In this document: piece by piece, positions 25,049 to 37,019 of the stretch
How positions within the stretch are numbered: position 1 is the first letter of the stretch
Layout: each line of letters starts with the position of its first letter
Assembly (NCBI GenBank): GCA_964017045.1
Contig: OZ024794.1
Location: 52,543,608-52,607,607, forward strand
Origin: Omphiscola glabra
Taxonomy: Eukaryota > Mollusca > Gastropoda > Lymnaeidae
DNA length: 64,000 nt
Direction of reading: 5' to 3'
Notes under the pieces: model-generated
Told to the model about the DNA's origin: nothing
The model's database searches: none
Seen by the model: only the letters and a program-made list of their open reading frames with translations
Made by a program: the position numbers and the translations under genes

Positions 25049-25239
25049 CAGTGGTTCTCAACCTTCCAAATGCTGCAATACAGTTTCTAATGTTGTGGCA
25101 ACCCCCAGCCACAAAATTACTTTCGTTGCTACTTCATCACTGTAGAACATATGTGTTTTCAGGTGGTGTTAGGCGACCCCTGGGGGAAAGGGTCATGCGA
25201 CCCACCAAGGGGTCACGACCCACAGGTTGAGAACCCCTG
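25049..25239. mobile_element. SPIN-like hAT MITE, copy 1
   Basis: 191 bp with terminal inverted repeats CAGTGGTTCTCAACCT (left) and CAGGGGTTCTCAACCT (right, read inward). It is flanked by a perfect 8-bp duplication ATCTAGAG (25,041-25,048 and 25,240-25,247). The interior has GTCACGACCC, GGCGACCCCT and TTTCGTTGCTACTTCAT, which match my memory of the non-autonomous SPIN element of tetrapods. It is related to the copy at 37,276 and more diverged from the remembered SPIN sequence than that copy. Confidence 0.85.
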
Positions 25240-26445
25240 ATCTAGAGCCATCACAACATCCCTGTTAAAATTGTTCTTGATCTAACAATGGCAGTACACA
25301 AACAGTTGTGGTTACCTTGGATTGACCAAGTAAGAAATAAGTGAATCTGCTTACACTGTGAAGACTTTATTTTTAAGGCATCAGGGGTTTTCAGCTATTG
25401 TCAGGTGTTATTATTAGTAATTAGATTTTTGCTTTGCATAAACCATGTACATTTGAGTCATCAGTCTGATGGCAAGCTGTAAACATTTGTGAAACTACTT
25501 TGGAGACTGTTCTTTTATTTTGTGATCAATTCTGAGACCTTATTCTGCAACTTCTGTTCACCTTTATTTTTATTTATGTAGATCAATTTGTTACATTCCT
25601 GGTTCTTGACAAAAAAATAGATAATATAGTAACATAAGCTCAAATTATAGTGTTGGCTTTTTTTTAATGCTATGTTCAACCCAGTGACAAAATAATAATT
25701 AAAAAATGTCATGGTCTGAACTATGTATCTGCTGCCATACTTATTTACTAGTTATGTGTGTTGTGTATTGCTATAAAATGAAAAGGGAGCCAGTTAGTAG
25801 AGATGCAAGAGGTTAATTTAAAATGTCTGCCCTGTGGGTGAATGTCATCTTCCACCTGACCAAGAAGTAGTTGGTGTGAATTCTCCCAGGGATTCATCAC
25901 CAGCTATGTGTTAAAGGGATGGATTTGTTAGTAAAGCAGTACCATTACTTGCATCCAAACCAATGTTTACACACAAAATGAAGCATCTGTATTTTAGTGA
26001 AAAGTTTTCCTTCACCAGAGTATTTTTTTTTTAGCACAGATATTCTCTTATCCAATTGCCAACATTACCAACGGTGCACATCAAGGTCAAGTTTTATAAT
26101 TCTTGTTAAAAAAAAAAAGTTAATGTAACTTAAAATTAACCGGCATCAAATAGTAATTACAATATTAATTAAACAATCCCTTAATAAAAAAGTTTTTTTG
26201 TATAAATCCTTTATATCCATTTCTTCTTTTTATATATTATATTAATATTCTTATGACCCACCCATTTTTTCCCCACAGATTTATTACGATTTCAGTAGGA
26301 AAAAAAAAGAAAAATATTACGCTTCAAAGCTTCAAGCGCACTTGCGATATACATTTTTAAACATTTTCATATAGTGCAGTTATCTGGAATTTTATTTTGT
26401 GAAGTAATGGCATCATATTTCCTTCATCTTCGCCTTGAATTTTAA

Positions 26446-26935
26446 GGGTTGTAGGTGGGAGCTGAAAATTTGAAAGGATGTGTTCTCATCAGCAATGAGT
26501 CTATGAGCCAAATTTAGCTCATTAGGTTGACAGGGAGTGGGTCAAACCAGGAGCTATACCAATTGTACAAAGACCCATCCATAGCCACAACAATAGAAAA
26601 AAGGGCAGACTGCGCTGGGAAGGATGCTGGATTATTGAGCAGCAAAAGTGATATACAGGCAGAAGCCTAGGTTCAGAGGGCTCAATTGTCATCCAAGACT
26701 GAGATGGATCAACGATGTAAAGAAGGATTTACACCATTTGGGGGTTCATGCATGGAGGTGGAAAGCCATGGATTGATCCGAATGGAAGGATGTGGTGGAG
26801 CAGGCCAGGGCCCTACAATGTCTGTATCGCCACTGATGATGATGATGTGGGTGGGAGGTGGGGCTGAAAATTTGATAGGATGTGTTATCATTGGCAACGA
26901 GTCTATGAGCCCATTTGGTTGACAGGAAGTGGATC
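26446..26935 (+). mobile_element. 3' end of an RTE-type LINE flanked by a roughly 90-bp direct duplication
   Basis: At about 26,700-26,842 the plus strand reads RWINDVKKDLHHLGVHAWRW, then an in-frame TGA, then SEWKDVVEQARALQCLYRH. This resembles the extreme C terminus of many RTE/endonuclease-type LINE proteins. It runs directly into TGATGATGATGATG, so the stop codon is the start of the microsatellite tail. GKGRLRWEG-like coding lies upstream near 26,600. On either side (26,446-26,550 and 26,850-26,935) a similar GCTGAAAATTTGA...GGTTGACAGG sequence is present twice in direct orientation. It is too long and diverged to be a target-site duplication. Confidence 0.65.
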
Positions 26936-27601
26936 AATTCGCCTTCCGAAGATTTTGCCCTAAATGCACAAAAGCGAAGTTAATATAAAGGATTTAAAAA
27001 TGAACAACATAATATACTAAATATAACCTAACAAAACTTATAGTTTCAAATTTTTAATTTTAATGCAATTTTTTGAAAGCTTAGCTTTTATATAAGTGTG
27101 TAGATATATAAATATATAAAAGACATGTAATATCTGTTAATACCCATCATTTCTTTTTAATTATCATTTGAAATTATTCACAGAGGAAAACTTAAACTTA
27201 CAGTAGATACACAGTTGAGTCACAAAATTAAATAGTGTTGCCAACAAATGATCAGCACACAGTTAAATAATTAAATGCACAACACCACCAATTTTGCACT
27301 CAAGTACAATATACATTAAAAAGTACAGTATAATTTACAAAATTTGAGAAAGTACAGTATAACTTACAATGTAACTGATATTACACTGGTTCGTATGAAA
27401 TTTACATCATTTGCTGAATCAAAAACATAAAATGTCTTTTAGAAAGCCTTGAAAAGAGGATGCATATTTATTGTTTATCCATTTTTCTTAAAAGCTGTAT
27501 TTAGCTTATGAAGAGGAAAACAATTGGATGAGAAGCTTCCTCACAATACATATGGTATAAGAAATGCTGAAAACGGCATAAAGAGATTATTGTACAATCC
27601 T

Positions 27602-30600
27602 CTAATCAGCATTTGTTTTATAGGCACGAATGACATCCTTGATAGGCGCCCTGCATACAGGACAGTTGTGTCCACGGGACACAAGGTCTCGACCACACAC
27701 ATAGCAGACACACATATGGCCACACTGATAGAGGACTGTATCTGTGTGACGTTCCAAACAAATCAGGCAGTGAGTATCACTGATTGGTCGATTCTGTACT
27801 GGGGATGATCCTAAAATATATATATAAAAAAGAACTTTGGTGGCTAGAATTAAAAATAATCCCAAGTTAATTTAAGTGAAACATCAAAGCAATAAAATTA
27901 AATGGTAGGCTAACTTGTATTTATGCTGAGACAGTCAATTTAAAAATCATGAACAGACAAGAAACATTTCAAATCTTAGTTATTAATTATTATCAGCCTT
28001 GACATTAACACCCCAGCTCCAAATTTTTCTCAAGCATTGTTTCCTCTTTGTGTATTTGTAATGAATTTCCAACACCTGCCAGCTATTTTTTAAGTCATAT
28101 TTTTGCACAAAAGTTTCAATCACAGGTGTTGCATGTAGAGCAATTACACTTCCTCTGGAATACTTTTTTTTTTTTTAAATCGGGAGGCTTTACGTCTACA
28201 AACAAATGATAAAATAATTGATGCATCATTGCGCAGAAGATGCAAGCAGGGTTTGATATTCAAAGCAGTGTGTTGCATTGGAGATGTTACATAGGTCTGT
28301 GACACTGCTAGCCATAATGGGCTGTGGATAAATGTTTACAAAAACTAGGATGCCACCCAAAAATACCTAGCTGCACTTTTCAGTATCTCACTGAACGTGC
28401 CCAAATGCAGAATAAAACACAATGGTATCTTCTCAGAGCATTTTGCAATTTACAAAACTTCAAGCAGGTGTGTATTTTGCAATCTTCTTAAGCTTCATGC
28501 TAAGTGAAGCCAAGGAAGCCTAATAGAAGGGATGCAGATATATAAAATGGCTCCAGACTGACAGGCAGATTGTATTCCAAACCAGGATTAAGCAGTTGCA
28601 GATTAGGGAAGCCCTATTTGTCAGATGGCTGTGTTATTTTGACCCACTTGCTGATGACTGTGCTCTTTTGACCCACATGCTGACGACTGTGCTCTTTTGA
28701 CCCACATGCTGACGACTGTGCTCTTTTGACCCACATGCTGACGACTGTGCTCTTTTGACCCACATGCTGACGACTGTGCTCTTTTGACCCACATGCTGAC
28801 GACTGTGCTCTTTTGACCCACATGCTGATGACTGTGCTCTTTTGACCCACATGCTGACAACTGTGCTCTTTTGACCCACATGCTGATGACTGTGCTCTTT
28901 TGACCCACATGCTGATGACTGTGCTCTTTTGACCCACATTGCATAATGTGCATCAGTGCATCAGACAGACAGTGAATCAGTGCATCAGACAGACAGTGAA
29001 TCAGTGCATCAGACAGACAGTGAATCAGTGCATCAGACAGACAGTGCATCAGACAGACAGTGAATCACTTCAATAAAATGCAGCCTTTGGTTTCACCATA
29101 ACTTTAAAGAAAACCGTTTGCCCCATTCCAGAAATCACCATTGCCCCATTCCAGAAATCACTGTTGCCCCATTCCAGAAATCACTGTTGCCCCATTCCAG
29201 AAATCACTGTTGCCCCAATCCAGAAATCACTGTTGCCCCATTCCAGAAATCACTGTTGCCCCATTCCAGAAATCACCATTGCCCTATTCCAGAAATCACC
29301 ATTGCCCTATTCCAGAAATCACCATTGCCCTATTCCAGAAATCACTGTTGCCCCATTCCAGAAATCACCAAAGGGTATTAATGATATGGCCCCAAAAATC
29401 GATGGCTACATTTGATTACTTTACATACTTGGGGAGCAGCATAGCTAACAAAAATTCAGTGTTAGAGTTAGATAAATAGTGCACCACTCTTGACACTTGA
29501 CTGCTACTATTTGAATGTACTTGTTTATTACCTTGTTAAGATATCTAGCCGAAAAAGTCAGTTTTACTGTCATGTCTTTTTTTTTCAAGCTTTAACATAT
29601 CTTGGTTTTTTTCTATTTGCTTCACACGGCTTGAAGGCGGTCCCCCTATAACTACTAAAAGATATAGACACCTGCCTACAAACGCCTACAAACCACTCAA
29701 GGCATTTCTCCCCCTCAACAACAGGTATACAGACATATACATTGTCACCCTTCTACATGGCTCATGTACAAAAGCCGCAAGAAATTGCTTGACCAAATTA
29801 CTAAAGAAGACCCATACCATATGAAATATATAGAGTAAAATATATTATTATAGTAAATCTTTTCTTTTTTAAAGTCACAAGCTGTCAAACTCATGACCTG
29901 CCTTAAATAATGATGAGGCCTAGCTCATGCTCTTTCTAATAAAAGTTTGTACCTGTCACATTATTCATAGCAGCAGCCACTTCCTGTCTTATGGCCCTTT
30001 GAATGTCCATCTGAAGGTCAAATGTTAACTTCAACATATTTTTCATCTCAGTCATTTGTGACTTCAAGCCCTGGATTTCTCTACTCAAATAGGTGTTCGT
30101 CTGTTAAAGATACAATAATTTATTTTTTGAAATTAAAGATAATTTCACATTTCCAACGTTAGCAATAATTCAAAATCTTTATTTTTGTACACTGTAAAAT
30201 TAAGAAACCTTTACAAGCAAGCAGTTATTAATTAACAGTTTTTCACTTTTAAAAAGAGGAATATTGTCATTCCATTCAAAAGCATTACAGACCTGAACAT
30301 AAGGAACAGAGTGTGCGCTCACACTGGTCACAGAAATATTATCCCATTGTTCATTGTCAGCCACCTGAGGGATTCCCAAGTGAGAGAAATCATTGCGGGG
30401 AACACCGGTCCTAGGAAGTCTCTGGATGAACTCCTCAACAGCTTGACCATTTGTACCGGATGATGCCACACGATCCTGTTCATTAAAATTATTACCATAT
30501 TCTGTTCATTAAAATTATTTAATAAAAAGAATGTCCTTTATGAAAATATTTTTTTTAATGAATGGAACATCCAATCTCCACTGTTTGGAATTATTTTATT

Positions 30601-33600
30601 TTTAAAAGTTAAATCCTTCCTTAACCTAAAGTAAAATGTTCCCCTCAACAAAACCTCTATTCCATCAAGTTATTTAAAACTACCTCAGCATACCTGCACA
30701 TGCAGTTCCAATCTTGCCCGAAACTCGCCATCCAGTGCTGAGGAAACTAGGCGATTATGCAGTAATTCACTTATTTCCTCAACAAGCTCATCTCTCTGAA
30801 TGCGATTAATTTCATTCCAACCAATTCTGAAACAGTGCATTAAAATAAAATGTAAATAAATTTTTTAACAAAACTTTATTGCAAAACAAAATAAAATTTC
30901 AGTTCTAATCATAATCTTTATAAAAAGTGGGCTTTTTTAAAAATAAAAATTACGTTTCTTGCCTTTCTTGTAAGGGAACTTGTTGAGAACTGGCATTTCT
31001 ATGCGAATTCTGTGTCTGTGGTGCTGGAGTAGCTACTCTCTCAAAACTCTGTTGCAAAGGTGACGGTCTGTGAGCTAGATCAGGTGAAGGGCTATCTACT
31101 TCATCTTCCTGATCACTGATAAAATCTTTGAAAAATAATTATATCAGTAAGCTGCTGCCTCAGAAAAGCAAATATAAATATGTGTGTGTGTGTGTATTTA
31201 TGTTATCATGTGCTGTTATCAGGGGTCGAGTCCTGCAGGAATACCTGAGAACGGCTTCTTGTATTTTTTGTGTGCTATTTAAGAAATATATATTTTTTGG
31301 GGGGACGAGGATCTTGAGTGCGTTCCCTCACTTTTTTTTCATATGGTTGGACCCTTAACTGTATCTATGGTGGTATAGAGCAAGAGGTTGGAAAGGGTAT
31401 AAATTGTAATTATTTCAGTCACTGCAGGCCAATACTGCAGGCCAATACTGCAGGCCATATTTACTTAATGAGAGGGGAGCTTAATTTTGCCTAGATGCAC
31501 ATAGAAGGCGGAATGGGGAGAGTGGAGATAATTCTTAGAGGCAGGGGATAAAAAAGTGGCCTTTTAGATTTCTGTTAACACAAAAAGCATTAGATGTGAC
31601 AGAGGCAGGGAGATGGTTCATGCACTATTGGTATTGTTGTATGTATCTTACCTAGAGTGAGGTTATGTAATGAAATATCCTTGAAGCAACGACCCTGGAC
31701 ACATATCATCTATAATTTTTTTTTTATTTTACTTTTTATGTCTGAGAATCGATTTTTAAATGACACAGTTGTATTTTGTAGAAGGGTTTATAATATTGGC
31801 GGAAACTCTGACAATTGATAATTGCATTGTGTCAAAGCAGTTAATCGTTAAGTAACACATATTTTTACATTTAAAATTGTTAGAGTTTATAAAGATTTTT
31901 AAAATCCTTTGTTAGCTGGCATGCCTTACAAAATTAGGATTAGAACCATAGGCTGTATACCATATGTTGACCCTGGTCTAGAGGCCTGGCACAAATATTA
32001 AAAATGTTGAGATGTTTATTATTTTATTTTTGTTCATTTGTTAATTACTTAATATTATAATAACTCGATTTTCATCTCTGATGATAGTGTAGGTTCTGAC
32101 AGAACAAAATAGAGAGAGTTCTCTAATGACATATGGGGACGCTATAGCAATATGATGAATTATGATCATAAATTGTCATCTATGTTAACATTTTGAATTT
32201 CTATAAAAAGCCTGTGTGTGGAAATATCTAAAAAGATGAATGGAGAGGATGCGATGGTAAGCTTGCAAATGGGGTCATCTATTAATGAATTGATGCGCCT
32301 AGGGGGGGGGGGGGTATGCAATGTGATGTCACATTTAAAGTGGATAATTCTTGAAAAATTTGCACTTAATAACCTTACATTACAGACATTAACATTACAT
32401 TATTCTTTTATACAATAATTATTTTTTTTTATTTAAAAAAACTACCATCACTGAAAGAATCAGTACATGTATGTGAGGGTCGAGAAATGACATCTGATCA
32501 AATTATAGGCCGCCATGGAGGAGGAGAACCGGGGTGTAGTGAATTTATTTCAAAATGTGGTGTCAAAAGGCCTAGAATGAGTGTTACCAACGAAGTGAGA
32601 TGGAAAAATAAACGGATGGGGGGGGGGGGGGGGGGGGGGAAAGGTCTTAACCATTTTACAGCACATGCATCATCTCTAGTTTTCAAAATATTTCCCACAA
32701 CAGGCAACCCCCCCCCACCCCCTATTGATTATATTTTTGTCAAATTTTAAAAATTAAATAATTAAATGATTTAGTTATTGTTATTTTGTTTCTTTATTTA
32801 ACTTTCTAGAAACAAGAAAAAAAATACCAAAACAAGTAATGTGCAAACAAAATTCAACAGAAAAAAACATTCACTGCTGCTAATTAAAATGCATAAAAAC
32901 CCTTTTTTTTTTTTTGAAGATAGGAACCCCAGAAAATGGCAGCAAATACAATTTTCTGGGTCTTCCCAACCTTTCACCCCTATTTAAGAGCCACTGTTTT
33001 AGGTAAATGCTTCTGAAACTGGTGCAGTAATTCAATATCCATTGGAGATCATTTTTAAGGGTTTGTAAAGGACAGCAGTGGACAGAGAGGGCTTTTTTGT
33101 GTGTGGAAAGGTCTGTGACGTTTTATTTTTTTAAAAAAAGAGGGGGTGGGGAGACGCTAACATTTTGTGATGCTTTCAGACAATTTGGGAAAGGGGGGGG
33201 GGGGGGGGGGGGGGGGGGGAATAGGTAAAATCTGTGGGACGTTATTTATGTATAGCCCCAAAGTGAAGAGGATCTTTAAGTCATGATTTTCTTTAAATAA
33301 TACATTATGTAGAAACACTGTACAAAAAATATATATATTTACAGCTTTCAATAAAGTCATACCTTGATCAAGGTTGCTGATTGCACTGGAAAAGCTATCA
33401 ATGGATTCAGTGCTTTCATGTCTCATCAGCTGAGGCCTTTCATGTGATATTGGGTTCAATGGCTCTGAATAAAAAGTAAAGAATATGAAATAAGTTTATA
33501 AATGAGTCAGTGTGGAAAGAAAAGACATCATCTAGCCTAATTCTCTGATTTTCATATTCATTTCACTTAAGTCCAAACTGTTTCTAGTAGGTAGGTTCAT

Positions 33601-35660
33601 GAAAGATCCTTTAATTGAACTGAACTGTAGGAAGGGTCCATTATTTAGGGTTTCTATCTCTGGGACAAGCAAGGTGTAGAGAAAAGAACATAAGCTTGGG
33701 TGATATTTTAGTAGGGGAAAACATCGACCTGGTGTTGGATTCCTGGATTGTTCATGGCCACGATTCCTTGTAGGTATTGATGAAGCAGAAGTGCTCTGTT
33801 GGAGATTTAATGGTGCATTCCTGGAGGTTTCTCTTCTTGCATGTTGAATTGTTCCTCGAATAACATTTTCTAGTTGCCTTCGGAAGGAAGCTGATTGCAG
33901 AATTGATGAAACTGGTCTTTGCTCTATGATCCCTTGAACCTTTAAGATCAAGAAATAAAAATTAAATTAATAATGGTCTTAACAAACGCTATAAAAAACT
34001 GAATAATGCAACCTATCATGTACTGTTTAAATTGCCTTGCGTTTATAAAAAATGTACTAGAATTGGGAAACATCTTTGTGAGAAGTAATGAAAAGTCTCA
34101 TTATTAACATTTTGTAGTTGAAATAAATCTTATGCTTCAAATTTCTGACTGGCTAAAATTTAATTTTTATAGTTAAACTATCACTTTTTGTAAAACTATT
34201 TAATTTTTAGGATTTTATTCACAAACAAGTCATTGATAATTGTATGGCCACACTCTGATTATTGCATTCTTAAAAAAGGAGAGTGACGATATTACCTAAA
34301 AGCAAACTAGGCTGCCTTTTTTTCTCTAATAGTTAGCAATTAAGTTATAAATTATATGGACAACTATGTGATCAAATGTTCAACTATGTGATCAAATGTT
34401 CAACTATGTGATCAAATGTTCAACTATGTGATCAAATGTTCAACTGTGTGATCAAATGTTCAACTGTGTGATCAAATGTTCAACTATGTGATCAAATGTT
34501 CAACTATGTGATCAAATGTTTAACTATGTGATCAAATGTTTAATAAAGCACAAACCGATTAGCAAGAAATTTGTTATTAAAATTAAATATTATTGTTTTT
34601 TTTTAAATGTTCAAACAAAGCCAACAAATATTTAAGATTTTTGTTTTGTAATTCAGTTTATTAGCTATGAAAATCTAATTAAATTAAAGTTAAATAAACT
34701 GTGAAATAAATTTTAAAGACTGCTTTTGTTGTTTTTTTAATAGATAACTATGACAGTACCATAATCAGCATGAACAAAATTAAAATGCTGTGTGTCCACC
34801 TAAACAGTTTTGGTGGTCATAAATTTTTTTTAACTAAGTAATGAGATGCAATTTTAAGATCATTTGCAAGGTATTTCATCAAAAATATAAAAGAACTCTT
34901 TTCCAAACCTCAACAACTATCGATTCTGGACGATGATTTACAGTGCTGTCTTCATGTAAAGGAATGTTGTGCTTTCCATCTGCTATTTCATTTGGCTGAA
35001 TTACTACATGTTTTTCCATAAAGTGCTGAATATTGGCTCGATGATTCTGGCCTGTTACTGGTCGTTCACCATGTTCAATTTTGCGCAGTTCAAACATCAG
35101 ATCACTAATGAAAACAAATATAAAATTTTATTTTTAAAAAAATTCTAGAAATGAGTCTGACTAACAGAGGTGTAACTGGGTTTTTGGCGCCCTAGGCTAA
35201 TTTATTTTTAAAATAATAAAAATTTAAAAATTAGAGATTTAGCGCCGCCCTTTTGAACTGGCACAGGCCGGCGCCCTTGGCAACTGCCCCAAAGCCAAGC
35301 CGTTGTTACGCCACTGCTGACTAATGTGTTGATGATTAAAATGATAATTATTATTTTTATTTAGCTAATATTTATACAATCATTAAATGCATTCATCAGC
35401 AATTTATTTTTAAATTACAGTGCAATGGCAACACAAAGTTTAAACTATAAACATTAACAAATTTAGGAGAACTTCAATTACACAATAATTATAAGTGAAG
35501 TGTGAAATTTGAGTAATCAAAACAAATTAACTTTTAGTTTCAACATCAAAGTTGACATAAAGCCAGAAAAAGAGGAGGGGGTGTTTATTTGAATTAAATA
35601 AATGGAATAAAATTACCTTCTCATTCTCTGAAGGAAACGATCCATGCCATCATTTGACAT
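27602..35660 (-). CDS. C3HC4 RING protein, Neuralized-like RING, nine exons, probable E3 ubiquitin ligase
   Basis: Exons in coding order: 35,617-35,660; 34,909-35,104; 33,729-33,939; 33,363-33,464; 30,954-31,125; 30,694-30,826; 30,293-30,475; 29,953-30,100; 27,602-27,810. Together they give 465 residues with all phases matching, starting MSNDGMDRFLQRMRSDLMFEL and ending in TAG. The C-terminal RING has C411, C414, C426, H428, C432, C435, C446 and C449, followed by RAPIKDVIRAYKTN, the ending typical of Neuralized-type RINGs. A coiled-coil (about 353-390; SQMTEMKNMLKLTFDLQMDI, then QRAIRQEVAAAM) precedes it. Two helical motifs, VSSILQSASFRRQLE (90-104) and VSSALDGEFRARLE (269-282), look like an internal repeat. 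No Neuralized NHR domain is seen. Substrate and pathway are unknown. The donor after 33,729 (GTCGAT) is non-consensus, so that boundary is the least certain. Confidence 0.88.
28621..28939. repeat. 29-bp minisatellite, about 11 copies
   Basis: Unit TGACGACTGTGCTCTTTTGA plus CCCACATGC, in the last intron of the RING gene. The period is not divisible by three, so all three minus-strand frames read through (for example MWVKRAQSSACGSKEHS). No spacers lie between copies. Confidence 0.92.
28950..29066. repeat. 24-bp minisatellite, about 5 copies
   Basis: GTGCATCAGACAGACAGTGA plus ATCA, directly abutting the 29-bp array. The unit is unrelated to its neighbours. Confidence 0.9.
29118..29372. repeat. 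23-bp minisatellite, about 11 copies
   Basis: Unit GCCCCATTCCAGAAATCACT plus GTT, with CAT and TAT variants clustered in consecutive copies, which indicates segmental expansion. Third array in the same intron. All plus frames are open and encode PHSRNHHCPIPEIT-like repeats with no gene support. Confidence 0.92.
32618..32639 (+). repeat. Poly-G tract (22 bp)
   Basis: Uninterrupted G run in an intron of the RING gene. A 27-bp G run follows at 33,193-33,219, about 140 bp from an exon. No other function is visible. Confidence 0.9.
33193..33219 (+). repeat. Poly-G tract (27 bp)
   Basis: One of three G runs over 20 bp in the window (also 32,618 and 54,532). On the RING transcript (minus strand) it is a C run downstream of the exon at 33,363-33,464. 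Length and accuracy depend on sequencing quality. Confidence 0.85.
34361..34540. repeat. 20-bp minisatellite, exactly 9 copies
   Basis: Nine head-to-tail copies of CAACTATGTGATCAAATGTT with only A/G and C/T substitutions and no indel, in a RING-gene intron. Each copy carries the palindrome TGATCA. Confidence 0.95.
35165..35316. mobile_element. hAT MITE derived from the element at 38,544 (152 bp)
   Basis: Perfect 8-bp duplication CTGACTAA (35,157-35,164 and 35,317-35,324). The ends are CAGAGGTGTAACTGGGTTTT and, read inward, CAGTGGCGTAACAACGGCTT. Both match the two termini of the 1,987-bp hAT at 38,544-40,530: GTAACTGGGTTTTT at one end, and AACGGCTTGGCTTTGGGGCA followed by GTTGCCAAGGGCGCCGGCC at the other. 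Only about 75 bp of each end is kept, so this is an internal-deletion derivative. It lies in the second intron of the RING gene, 61 bp from an exon. Confidence 0.92.
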
Positions 35661-37019
35661 TTTAAATCAATGTCAACGATATCTATCAACTCTATCTCAG
35701 CTTCTTATAAAATGTTAATGTTTCTGTTAAATAAAAAAAAAATTTAGTCATTGAACTTAGAATCCCCCCCCCCCCTTTTTTTTTACAACAGTGCCAATAG
35801 TCGATTAAAAGTCTTTAGAAATTAAGAACTTTTACTTTCTTCTTTTGTCAAAATACCTAGCTGGCTAGCTCTGTGTGAGAAGTATTTTTAAAAGCCTAAG
35901 CATAATTAGAGTGTCAACTCAATAATGAATTTGAATTAATTTATTTAAATTCTACCAAGTTAACTTTCTTAGTAATCTTAGCCTTGAGTCTTACTCTTAG
36001 ACTTAAGACTTAAGACTCTTAGTTAGACATCCAATTTTAGTATTTCACCAATCTTATTTTAATGATAATTTCATTAAAATCATTAATAATTATTAATATC
36101 ATTATTTAACCATTATTATTATTATTATTTAGTCTCTATCACTATTCACTATCACTCAGTCTATCACTCACCGGTTAGATATTTATATTATTAATAGTTT
36201 AATTATTATGTTACTCACATTGGTTTTTAGACTGAGATGGAACTCCAAAATTGGGCTTGCTTTTTTATAATCATTCTTATCTTTTAAAAAATAATGTATT
36301 ACTAAGATTCTTTAAATATAGCTATGACTAAGTGTTTACCTTTTTGGGTCCAATCCTGGAGTTTTTCCTGGAATCCTAGTATTTGAATGATTTGATTGGT
36401 TGAGATTAACTTCTATTTTTAAGCGTAGGAGAGTTTTATTATTGATCATTAATTAACTAGGGTTGTGTCCCTATGCCTATACAACAGCAGACGGCATGTC
36501 ATTGAATTCTTTAACTAATCTTTGAATCTTCATTTTAACCCAATAACCATGGAACAATCTCTCCAAGACTTATTCACAGTCATAATAACTACAGAAAATG
36601 CCGCAAAGTATGAGCAGCAGCAACATAATGAAGGTTGTTAGACTACATATTGAACACCGTTAATGAAATGTAAAGTACAGTAAATAAGCCGTCAAGTCAG
36701 TAAAGACCAACTTTCTTTACAAATATATACTGTGTATATATATATACTGTATATATATATATATATATAATTATATTAAGGGCCCACGATCAATTTATAT
36801 AAAATTTAACCTTAATTAGTTAATAATAAATCTGATTAATGACCCAATATTTCAAATGATCAAATATAAATTAGGAAATAAAAGATAATAGTAACTTACT
36901 CATACATAAAATAAAAATGACTATCGTTACATTTAGCATCAACTTTACAAAACCATGGTTGCAATGCGCTGTAATAGCCGTAATGGTAATGGTAAAGGGC
37001 TACTTACAATGCGGTACCG
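35661..37019. other. Intergenic region between RING and coiled-coil genes
   Basis: AT-rich, with (ATT)n near 36,105-36,130 and (TA)n near 36,735-36,770. The RING promoter is presumably here, but I see no distinct motif. There is a C-run at about 35,764. Confidence 0.5.

Noticed and set aside
28614..29479. Tandem arrays considered as a CRISPR-like structure
   Set aside because: Copies are head-to-tail without unique spacers, the genome is eukaryotic and there are no cas genes. They are minisatellites.
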